DNA of 64,000 nt from positions 124,001 through 188,000 of the forward strand of contig JAFGGG010000004.1 in the NCBI GenBank assembly GCA_016930675.1, given 5' to 3'. Source of the DNA: Spirochaetales bacterium (GTDB lineage Bacteria; Spirochaetota; Spirochaetia; SZUA-6; RPPD01). Below, piece by piece: positions 44,845 through 51,951 of the stretch (position 1 is its first letter; each line of letters starts with the position of its first letter). Below the pieces are notes generated by a model. That model was not told the origin of the DNA, did not search any database, and was given only the letters and a program-made list of their open reading frames with translations. The translations under genes and the position numbers were made by a program.

Positions 44845-46017
44845 CTACTTATGATGAGAGTATCCTATTTTCTTTATGGTTGCAATTACTCTTTTTACAT
44901 TAACTTCACTTAGGCCGGGATAGATAGGGATACTTATGCTTGACAGATAGTTTCGCATGGCAATTGGAAAGTCTTCTGCTTTAAATCCGTAGCGTTTTTT
45001 AAAATACGGCATCACATGCAGTGGAATGAAGTGCACGGAAACACCGATGCCCGCCTGCTGTAGTTTATTAATAAACTCATCACGTGTAATGGTTAAGGTC
45101 TGCGGTCGTAATCTGATGATAAAAAGATGCCAGGCATGCGCGGTACTGTTGTCAGGTAAACAAAGAAAATCGCAGTCCGCGAGTCCATCCAAGTAGAGTC
45201 GGGAGATTTTTTTACGATCCAAGAAAAACTCGTGAGCCCGTTCTAATTGCACTCTTCCAATAGCGGCACAGAGATCGGAGAGATTGTATTTGAATCCTTT
45301 GGATACTACCTGATAGTACCAAGAGTTTGTTTTTGAGGTGTAACGGTCCCATACTTCACGATCAATTCCGTGTAGCCGTAAGATTTGCATGTGCTTGGCA
45401 AGCTTATCGTTGTCCGTGACTACCATTCCGCCTTCACCCGTGGTGATTGTTTTATTGGCATAGAAGGAAAAGACACCCAATTCGCCAAATGTTCCCACAT
45501 ACTTTTTTTCAAGCTGTACCGGAAAGGCGTGCGCAGCATCTTCGACAATAGGTATTGAATAATGCCGGGCCAATTCACGCAGCCGGTGCATATCACAGGC
45601 CAGACCGCCCACATGAACCGGTAAAATGCAGGCTATTCGCTTTTTATACCGTTTTATGGCTTTTTCAACCAGAAGCAGATCAATATTATAAGAAGTTTCG
45701 TTAATGTCCACAAACAGCGGATGAGCTCCAAGATATTCTATGACTTCGGCGCTGGCTACAAAGGTATAGGGTGTGGTGATCACCAGTTGCTTAGGTCTGA
45801 TAGCAAGTGATTCCAGACTGAGATGGAGACCGGCGGTTGCAGAGTTTACAGCTAAAGCGTGCTTTGCCCCGATAAATTCTCTAAATTCTCGCTCAAACTC
45901 CAGGGCCACCTTTCCGGTTGTAAGCCACCCGCTTCTCAGTACTGAAAGCACGGCCCGCTCTTCTTTTCTGTCAAGATAGGGTTTGGCAAAGGGAATGAAA
46001 TTACTTTGGTTTTTCAT
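44845..46017 (-). CDS. DegT/DnrJ/EryC1 aminotransferase
   Basis: This 390-residue PLP aminotransferase acts on 4-keto nucleotide sugars. It has FIPFAKPYLDRKEERAV, SGWLTTG, NSATAGLHLSL, the PLP aspartate in VEDAAHAF, and the Schiff-base Lys189 in FYANKTITTGEGG. It overlaps the upstream dehydratase by 17 bases. The pair resembles PglF/PglE and PseB/PseC: dehydratase to UDP-4-keto-6-deoxy-HexNAc, then amination. The product would be a UDP-4-amino-4,6-dideoxy-N-acetylhexosamine. The exact stereochemistry is not evident. Confidence 0.88.
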   Translation of the reverse strand: MKNQSNFIPFAKPYLDRKEERAVLSVLRSGWLTTGKVALEFEREFREFIGAKHALAVNSATAGLHLSLESLAIRPKQLVITTPYTFVASAEVIEYLGAHPLFVDINETSYNIDLLLVEKAIKRYKKRIACILPVHVGGLACDMHRLRELARHYSIPIVEDAAHAFPVQLEKKYVGTFGELGVFSFYANKTITTGEGGMVVTDNDKLAKHMQILRLHGIDREVWDRYTSKTNSWYYQVVSKGFKYNLSDLCAAIGRVQLERAHEFFLDRKKISRLYLDGLADCDFLCLPDNSTAHAWHLFIIRLRPQTLTITRDEFINKLQQAGIGVSVHFIPLHVMPYFKKRYGFKAEDFPIAMRNYLSSISIPIYPGLSEVNVKRVIATIKKIGYSHHK

Positions 46018-47488
46018 GTGGTATCGCTTTAATGCTTGGAATATATTCGTTTATTATTGACTGCAGTTCTGTGCTATTGCGAAATAAATCTGATTTGCCG
46101 GAGGTTAAATAGCAGATGGGGCGTAACCTCAAGATTATGTCGGCTAATTTCCCCTGAAGTGATTTTCGCTGCGTAACCTTTAGAATTTTTGGATATTCCG
46201 TAGGCACAGGTTTTTCATGATCGGAATAGAGCTTTTCGATAAGCTTTTCGCCCGGACGTAAACCAACCGTTACGATGGGTATATCAAGCTCGGGTTCATA
46301 TCCATAGAAGCGGATTAATTGTTTAAGCAGCTCTTGGATGTATACCGGTTCGCCCATATCAAGGATATAAAGCTCTCCCCCCAGGCCGGTGCCGCCTGCT
46401 TTGAGTACTAATGATGATGCTTCCGGGATTGTCATAAAAAATCTTTTTGCTTCCGGATGAGTAAGCGTAACCGGACCTCCGCGGGAGATCTGGCTTTGGA
46501 ACAGAGGGAGAATACTGCCTCGTGAACCCAACACATTACCGAAGCGGACAACCATGTAATGCGCTTTACGCGAATTCGATTGAGCTTCCAGTACAAGCTC
46601 TTCGGCAATATATTTGGAAGCTCCATAAATGCTGATGGGATCCACAGCCTTGTCTGTTGAGACAAAGACAAAGCGTTCGGTTTTAAACTGCAGTGCGGCA
46701 TCCACAATATTTTTTGTACCGAAAACGTTATTTTTTATGGCTTCAACACAGTTTTCCTCTAACAGAGGTACATGTTTATGGGCCGCCGCGTGAAAGATGA
46801 CGTCGGCCTTCAGGCGTTCTAACAGATAGAACATGTAGTCTCGGTCCTGAAGCTCTCCGATAATAGGTACTATTGTGGCTTTTTCTCCGACTCCGCCTTC
46901 CTGAAGAATTTTAAGTTCTTTCTCGATTTCATAAAGGCTGTTTTCTCCGTGACCAAAGATGTAAAGTCGGGCAGCTCCGCCGGAGAGTAACTGGCGTGAC
47001 AACTCGCTGCCGATACTGCCGCCGGCTCCGGTTATCAAAACTCGCTTGCCGCGCAGATAGGCCAGACTTTCCTTGAGGCAGACCTTTACGGGAGTACGCG
47101 ATAACAGATCCTCCGGATTAATATCCCTTGTTTGTACAAGATGAGCATCACCTTCGAGAATCTGTGATATGCGCGGGATAATTCTTATTTTTGTAAAATC
47201 CGCTTTTTTTAGCGTAGTAAAGATTGCTTTGAGCTGTTCTCTGGTCGCGCTGGGAACGGCAATAATCGCTTCATCCGCGGGTGTGGTTTTTAATATGTCC
47301 ACAACCGAATGAAGTGGTCCCACAATAGGGATATTGTTAATTGTTTTACCGATCTTTTCCGGATCATCATCCAAAAAAGCGACTACTTTACCGAAAATCC
47401 GCTTTCCCTGGATTTCTTTGGCAATACTCATACCGGCAATACCGGCTCCGATTATATAGATTCTATTTCTTTTTATTTTATTGCTCAT
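46001..47488 (-). CDS. FlaA1/CapD-type nucleotide-sugar 4,6-dehydratase, soluble form
   Basis: This 495-residue protein contains an N-terminal CoA-binding-like domain (IIGAGIAGMSIAK, FLDDDPEKIG) and a C-terminal SDR domain with GAGGSIGSELSRQLL, HAAAHKHVPL, VSTDKAVDP and YGASKY. HAAAHKHVPL and STDKA are specific for UDP-GlcNAc 4,6-dehydratases. Membrane homologues such as WbpM or PglF carry four helices before the CoA-like domain; these are missing here, so this protein begins directly with the cytoplasmic part. It feeds the downstream aminotransferase, which overlaps its end by 17 bases. Confidence 0.88.
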   Translation of the reverse strand: MSNKIKRNRIYIIGAGIAGMSIAKEIQGKRIFGKVVAFLDDDPEKIGKTINNIPIVGPLHSVVDILKTTPADEAIIAVPSATREQLKAIFTTLKKADFTKIRIIPRISQILEGDAHLVQTRDINPEDLLSRTPVKVCLKESLAYLRGKRVLITGAGGSIGSELSRQLLSGGAARLYIFGHGENSLYEIEKELKILQEGGVGEKATIVPIIGELQDRDYMFYLLERLKADVIFHAAAHKHVPLLEENCVEAIKNNVFGTKNIVDAALQFKTERFVFVSTDKAVDPISIYGASKYIAEELVLEAQSNSRKAHYMVVRFGNVLGSRGSILPLFQSQISRGGPVTLTHPEAKRFFMTIPEASSLVLKAGGTGLGGELYILDMGEPVYIQELLKQLIRFYGYEPELDIPIVTVGLRPGEKLIEKLYSDHEKPVPTEYPKILKVTQRKSLQGKLADIILRLRPICYLTSGKSDLFRNSTELQSIINEYIPSIKAIPHEKPK

Positions 47489-47495
47489 GATTTTT

Positions 47496-48017
47496 TTATT
47501 CTTTTTTTATCTTTTCGATAGATTCAAAACTAAAATCAATATAAAAAGAGTTTTCATAAAGTTCCAGTTTGAGTTTTATACGTTTTTTACGCCTGTTCAC
47601 TTTTACGATACAGCCTTCAAGTCCCTGCAGAGGACCTGAAATAATGCGCACCATTTGTTTTTCATCGAAAGTGGCGATTGAGGATCCCACCACCTCGCCG
47701 AGTTTGAGAAAGTGGAGCACTATTTCTTTGTCCCTGCCCGTCAGGGGTGTAATATGTCTGTTGTCTTTCAGAAAGCGAATGAAACCGGGTATCCTTCTGC
47801 AGGTATCGAATACTTCAGGAGTAATCGTATCCGTCTCCAAAAAGAGATAACCTGGGAAAATAGGTGAGAGTTCGGTCGTCCACTTGCCTTTTTTCCTTAT
47901 TTTTAAATTTCTACGCGGCCATAATATTTTTACAGTAGATTCGTCCAGTTGTTTTTTTGTCACCTCGAGATACTGTCCCGTCTTTTGGGACTTTACTTGG
48001 ATTACATAGAAGGTCAT
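47496..48017 (-). CDS. NusG-family specialised transcription antiterminator (UpxY/RfaH/LoaP-like)
   Basis: This 173-residue protein has an N-terminal NGN domain (FYVIQVKSQKTGQYLEV, PIFPGYLFLETD) and a C-terminal KOW motif (ISGPLQGLEGCIVKVNRRK). It is a NusG paralogue of the type found at the start of polysaccharide operons, where it reduces pausing or termination during long transcription. It overlaps the Wzz gene by 4 bases upstream and is 7 bases from the dehydratase downstream. Its target is probably in the structured leader at 49277-49600; the operon is at least 24 kb long, fitting the need for processive elongation. Confidence 0.88.
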   Translation of the reverse strand: MTFYVIQVKSQKTGQYLEVTKKQLDESTVKILWPRRNLKIRKKGKWTTELSPIFPGYLFLETDTITPEVFDTCRRIPGFIRFLKDNRHITPLTGRDKEIVLHFLKLGEVVGSSIATFDEKQMVRIISGPLQGLEGCIVKVNRRKKRIKLKLELYENSFYIDFSFESIEKIKKE

Positions 48018-49276
48018 CGGGATTTTTTTCGTTTAAAATATTTAAAAACATTGAATGTATCAATAATGAACTGCAGTTTTTTATGCTCTTCAGGATTGGC
48101 TTTGACCTTATCTAAATACTCCTTTACGAAAGCAAGAAAAATGGAGATGGCGAAGAACGCTAAAGTAAACAGAATGCACATTATCCCGCGTTTCGGACTG
48201 TCTTTGACTTCCGGAACTTCAATTATATCCAGTAATTGGAATACTGGCATGGTATCCGCTTCTTCGAGTTTTGCTTTTTCCAGTTCTTTGCGCATCATTA
48301 TATAAAGCTCGTGCTGAATCTTTACTTCCATCTCAATTTGCACATACTGGCGCTGTAGATCCGGTATTTCGCTAAGGGGTACCGCCGCTTTTGAGAAGGA
48401 ACGGAAACCGCCTTTCATTTCATTTATAAGCTGTTTCATCTGTCTGATCTGGTCACGCAGCTGAATAACCTGAGGATCACCTTCCGGCAGATAGAGAGAG
48501 CGGATTTGAAGTTCCTTTTTATAGATTTCTTCCTGTAACTGGGCAATGTATTTTGTCTGGTCCTTTGCTATTGTCTCTAAATCAGCTCCGTACTGGGATT
48601 GAAAGTTTATAAGCTCCTGCTGAGCTTTACCGTAATCCTTTTCGATTATCTCGATGGCTTCTTGCAGGTACCTCTTTTTTTCCCGCACTCTTTCCAACAT
48701 AATATTCTTAAACTCGGTATCCAGTAGTATGACAATTTTTTTAAGGATATCGGTTGCGAATTCCTTATCGGTATCGGTATAGCTTAAGGTGAGAAGCACC
48801 GAGGGACTGCCAATCGCCTCTCTGCTGTCATAGTCCATATCGAATTTGTTATTGATAATCAATCTTGCCCGTGTTTTTTTAAGAGGGTTGTTTAAAAGGC
48901 CGAACCTCTCATATAAATTGCATTCCGCAATGATAGCGTCTTTGAATTTGTTGCCTTCAACAACTTTTTCTAAGAGGGTAACGGTCTGGTTTTTTGAGTC
49001 GCCCAAACCCAGCATGGAGCTTATGGCGGAAGAAGAAAGGGAAGAGGGTGATTTTGAGGTTAATGAAGAGTCAACAAGAATACGGGCCGTGGGTTTATAT
49101 AGATCAGGATAAAAATTTAAAGGAGAATCAACCGGGGTTGCTATCGATAATATGTTCAAAGCGATAATAAAAACAGCGGCCGCCGCGGTAGTAAGTATGA
49201 TGAATTTTATGTGCTTCACCAGAATAGCAAATATATCGAGAAAAGAAATTTTATCTTCTTTGTTTTTGGTACTCAT
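48014..49276 (-). CDS. Wzz-type polysaccharide chain-length/co-polymerase protein
   Basis: This 420-residue inner-membrane protein should set glycan chain length. It has two transmembrane segments: near the N-terminus (FIILTTAAAAVFIIALNIL) and near the C-terminus (IMCILFTLAFFAISIFLAF). Between them is a long periplasmic region rich in coiled coil (ERVREKKRYLQEAIEIIEKDYG). I use ATG 49276, preceded by AAGGGA; an ATG at 49336 adds 20 unlikely residues. No tyrosine-kinase domain is attached. It is the first gene of the minus-strand glycan operon. Confidence 0.87.
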   Translation of the reverse strand: MSTKNKEDKISFLDIFAILVKHIKFIILTTAAAAVFIIALNILSIATPVDSPLNFYPDLYKPTARILVDSSLTSKSPSSLSSSAISSMLGLGDSKNQTVTLLEKVVEGNKFKDAIIAECNLYERFGLLNNPLKKTRARLIINNKFDMDYDSREAIGSPSVLLTLSYTDTDKEFATDILKKIVILLDTEFKNIMLERVREKKRYLQEAIEIIEKDYGKAQQELINFQSQYGADLETIAKDQTKYIAQLQEEIYKKELQIRSLYLPEGDPQVIQLRDQIRQMKQLINEMKGGFRSFSKAAVPLSEIPDLQRQYVQIEMEVKIQHELYIMMRKELEKAKLEEADTMPVFQLLDIIEVPEVKDSPKRGIMCILFTLAFFAISIFLAFVKEYLDKVKANPEEHKKLQFIIDTFNVFKYFKRKKSR

Positions 49277-49331
49277 TTTATTCCCTTGGCAGTTAGAATA
49301 ACAAATATTTTTAGCAACATCAAGTGAATCA

Positions 49332-49363
49332 TGCAATTCTCATTTTAAAAAATGAGAATTGCA
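49332..49363. repeat. 15-bp perfect inverted repeat in the Wzz leader
   Basis: TGCAATTCTCATTTT (49332-49346) and its exact reverse complement (49349-49363) are separated by 2 bases. In RNA this makes a stem of about 13 pairs with an A- or U-rich loop. It has no following T-run, so it is not an ordinary terminator. It lies 56 bases before the Wzz ATG and would be in the 5' untranslated part of that mRNA. Confidence 0.75.
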
Positions 49364-49383
49364 CAATGTAGTGGATACGAAAC

Positions 49384-49597
49384 AGCGATTCTAAATTCGC
49401 CCGGTTATAAAATTATTTTTAGGTGCTTTTTAATCACATACCACCAGCAAAGCTGGTGGTATGTGAGGGAGCACCCCATAGGGGTGCAAGGTGGGAGAAA
49501 AAGCCACCGCTTAGTCGGCATTTTTTCAACCACCACCATAGGTGGTGGCTTTTTCGGAAGTTAAATATGAAAAATATGGTGTGAATTTAGAATCGCT
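49384..49597. mobile_element. Palindrome-rich 214-bp element with 15-bp terminal inverted repeats
   Basis: The ends AGCGATTCTAAATTC (49384-49398) and GAATTTAGAATCGCT (49583-49597) are exact reverse complements. Inside are a 15-bp stem with 3-base loop (49434-49466, core CCACCAGC/GCTGGTGG), a 7-bp stem GCACCCC-ATA-GGGGTGC (49471-49487), and nested CCACC/GGTGG stems (49497-49555). Two hairpins share the CCATAGG loop. There is no coding frame worth calling. The arrangement suggests a MITE-like or REP/IS200-IS605-derived non-autonomous element, but a structured leader RNA is an equal alternative. No target duplication was seen. Confidence 0.5.
49497..49555 (-). promoter_or_regulatory. Attenuator-like alternative hairpins in the leader of the Wzz/NusG-paralogue operon
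   Basis: Read leftwards, the arm GAAAAAGCCACC (49555-49544) can pair perfectly with GGTGGCTTTTTC (49508-49497), whose end supplies a T-run as in intrinsic terminators. The same first arm, with its extension CCACCACC, can instead pair with GGTGGTGG (49537-49530), which blocks the terminator pairing. Such mutually exclusive stems are typical of attenuators. It lies about 220 bases before the Wzz start, upstream of a NusG-paralogue gene. The promoter itself was not identified. Confidence 0.45.
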
Positions 49598-49671
49598 TAA
49601 ATAAATCCGATCAGCAAATTTTTATATATTCCGATATACATAATACCATGACATGGAATGTGAGGTAGCCC

Positions 49672-50175
49672 ATGAAACGCATTATACTGATGGTATTCAT
49701 ATGTGTATTGCTGCAGCCGCTGTTTTCAGAAACAATTTTCATCTATCTGGAAGAAAGCTGTAACGGCGAAAACGGAATATATCTAACCGAAATAAAGGAG
49801 GGAATATTTGACGCGCTCTTTGAATCGGGTCATGTTGTGTTCGATAACAGCAAAGATGACGCAAGCCATTCCTATATCAAGCTGAAAAATTTTTCCGTGC
49901 CGCTTAATGTAGCGGTAAAGGGTGGAGCCAGGTATCTGCTTGCTGTGGCGGTTGAGTCCACAGTGGAAAAAATAGATGAGGCCCAGGAACGAATATCCAG
50001 CACCGCGCACGTATATCTGCTGCAGGCCCGTACAAGTACTATCATCTATTCCGGCACGGTAACGCTTTCAAACAGTGAGGTTGAGGGTGTGATGTCCAAA
50101 GAGCACTTGGGATTTGAGTTGGGATATTTGATTGCGCACATGATAGATGGAATGTGGGGCGCTGAATTCTATTAG
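49672..50175 (+). CDS. Secreted protein of unknown function
   Basis: This 167-residue protein has a typical signal peptide: a basic start, MKRIILMVF, a hydrophobic core and probable cleavage after LFSE or nearby (about residue 20). The mature part is mixed alpha/beta, with a repeated valine-rich strand pattern and one cysteine near residue 30. I recognise no family. GAGGTAG precedes the start. It lies divergent from the glycan operon, across the palindromic region, and 192 bases before the SPOR protein gene. It is probably periplasmic. Confidence 0.72.
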   Translation: MKRIILMVFICVLLQPLFSETIFIYLEESCNGENGIYLTEIKEGIFDALFESGHVVFDNSKDDASHSYIKLKNFSVPLNVAVKGGARYLLAVAVESTVEKIDEAQERISSTAHVYLLQARTSTIIYSGTVTLSNSEVEGVMSKEHLGFELGYLIAHMIDGMWGAEFY

Positions 50176-50354
50176 AAACAGTAACCATTGCATAAAATAT
50201 AAGGTTTTTACCGCAATGAGTATTTTTTATAAATCCATAGATTTTCCTTATATGGCGAAGTATATTTAATATTGTACTGATTTTTTTAAGAAAATTAAAA
50301 AAATGGGCTATTATGTTAAAGCTAATGAATTATTCACGCCGATTGTAGAATTAA

Positions 50355-50364
50355 GGAGATCTCC
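50355..50364 (+). promoter_or_regulatory. Ribosome-binding site inside a palindrome
   Basis: The Shine-Dalgarno AAGGAG before the ATG at 50368 overlaps the perfect palindrome GGAGATCTCC. It is short, so a functional role is speculative, but it could pair the ribosome site in dimer or transient hairpin form. Confidence 0.35.
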
Positions 50365-50367
50365 ATC

Positions 50368-51951
50368 ATGAAAAAACTAGTATTTTTTAGTTTAATGTTA
50401 TTTTTATTCGTTATTCTGCCTTTATGCGCCGAACAGATATGGCAGGGTAACGCGGCTGTTATTCGCAGAGGGGGTTTTGAAACCTCCGGTCTCTATGCTG
50501 CGTCGAATTCTTTCCCCAAAAACACCCAAATCGAGGTTATGAACCTGGAAAACGGCAAAGTGGTTACGGTAACCGTGCTAAAGAGAATTGAAGACGATTC
50601 AAATGTATTTTTGCTTCTTTCCACCGATGCGGCGGAAAAACTTGATATGGAATACAATGATGTAATCCGAGTAAAGACTAAAATCCTTGCCGGTTACGGT
50701 ACTGATATCGCGGGACTTCCCGGCGATCTTCCGTATAATCCCGATGAAGATGTCAATCCGGCCGCAGGGGCGCCTGATGAATACGATGTGAACGGTACGG
50801 GTGAAAACGGTACGAGCGAAACAGTTACCACAAACGGTCAGACTACGGACACCCAGGTTATTACCACTCCGACTAATGGTGAAACCACAAACGGAACGAC
50901 CCATGTCGTGCCTGAAAACGAAAAAGACGTTATTGCCGACCGCAATCCGCAAAAAGAGCTTTTCACCACTCCTCATGAGGACACAAGCGTAATAGTTTAT
51001 GATCGTACCGCTGCGGAAAAAGAGGACGCCGCTTTAACGGATAAGGATATTGTGTTGAAGGATGCTGAAGTGGAAGCCGAAGAAAAACCTTCTACTCATG
51101 CCATTACCAAGCCGGAAGCGGACCGTGAAGAAGTTACAGCAGTATTAGCAGAAGCCGATCTGCCTTTGGAAGAGGATAAAGCCACGGCGCATGATATCAA
51201 TAAGCCGTACCCGGACAAGGAAGACGTGACAGCAGCACTTCCGACTGCAGATCCTCCCGGGCATGAAGATGCTACGGTTGAAGAGCTGGCCAGAACCACA
51301 CCGGAAAGTTCAGAGTTTGTGTATGGTGATTTACAGACACCCGATATTGAAGATCAGGAAAAGCCAGCCATTGATGAGCTGGCTCATGCAGAACAGGTGC
51401 AAGAAGAGCTTATCTATAGTGACTTAAAGTCCCCTGAAATTCAAGATTCGGAAAGACCGACTGTGGAAGAATTGGCTGACGCCGAGCGTACCGACGAAGA
51501 GTTTATTTTAAGTGATTTAAACTCCCCGGATGTTGAAGAAAAAGAACGCCCCGATCTTGAGGATGTAAATCGCATAGACGCTCCCGAAAGAACCGAACTG
51601 GTATTGGTACCGACAGATCCCCGACCGCCGTCTGAAACTGCTGCAATTACCGAAACCAACGGTAACGGGGCTGTGGTAACACCGGATGGAGTAGAGGTTA
51701 CGACGAGTACCGTCCTGTTTAAGGAGAAATATTACCTTCAGATAGGTGCCTATAAAAAGAAGGAGATTGCGGAAAAAGTGGCAAAGAGTTATACTACGTA
51801 TCCTATGAATATTGTTGCCACACGTACCGGCAGTGACACAATGTATAAGGTGCTTATAGGACCTCTGAATAAAGATGAGGGCGGGGCAGTTCTCTATTGG
51901 TTTAAAGCCAAAGGACATAGAGACGCTTTCCTTAAGTATATTAAGGAATAA
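50368..51951 (+). CDS. Secreted RlpA-like protein: DPBB domain, acidic repeats, SPOR domain
   Basis: This 527-residue exported protein has a signal peptide (about 1-21). Residues 25-105 resemble the double-psi beta-barrel of RlpA, with SFPKNTQIEVMNLENGKVVTV and DAAEKLDM. The catalytic acid and histidine region of active RlpA lytic transglycosylases is not conserved. Residues 130-420 form a low-complexity Thr/Asn then acidic linker with repeats. Residues 452-525 form a SPOR domain (YYLQIGAYKKKEIAEKVA, YKVLIGPL), which binds denuded septal peptidoglycan. A role in cell division or envelope organisation is likely. It abuts ligA with no gap. Confidence 0.82.
   Translation: MKKLVFFSLMLFLFVILPLCAEQIWQGNAAVIRRGGFETSGLYAASNSFPKNTQIEVMNLENGKVVTVTVLKRIEDDSNVFLLLSTDAAEKLDMEYNDVIRVKTKILAGYGTDIAGLPGDLPYNPDEDVNPAAGAPDEYDVNGTGENGTSETVTTNGQTTDTQVITTPTNGETTNGTTHVVPENEKDVIADRNPQKELFTTPHEDTSVIVYDRTAAEKEDAALTDKDIVLKDAEVEAEEKPSTHAITKPEADREEVTAVLAEADLPLEEDKATAHDINKPYPDKEDVTAALPTADPPGHEDATVEELARTTPESSEFVYGDLQTPDIEDQEKPAIDELAHAEQVQEELIYSDLKSPEIQDSERPTVEELADAERTDEEFILSDLNSPDVEEKERPDLEDVNRIDAPERTELVLVPTDPRPPSETAAITETNGNGAVVTPDGVEVTTSTVLFKEKYYLQIGAYKKKEIAEKVAKSYTTYPMNIVATRTGSDTMYKVLIGPLNKDEGGAVLYWFKAKGHRDAFLKYIKE
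51088..51555 (+). repeat. In-frame acidic tandem repeats in the SPOR protein linker
   Basis: Residues 241-303 hold two copies of a unit of about 31 residues (THAITKPEADREEVTA and TAHDINKPYPDKEDVTA starts). Residues 303-396 hold three copies of another unit of about 31 residues with the core EEL-x-Y/L-SDL-x-SP-(D/E)-(I/V). DNA copies have diverged, so selection acts on the protein pattern. Such repeats may set linker length between barrel and SPOR domain. Confidence 0.7.

Noticed and set aside
49434-49555. Possible CRISPR-like repeats because of repeated CCACC/GGTGG palindromes
   Set aside because: Arms differ in length and spacing, there are no regular spacers, and no cas genes are near.
49352-49564. 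Open frame of 70 codons through the palindromic leader
   Set aside because: It is made by the hairpin repeats themselves; both the start and the composition are dictated by the inverted repeats.
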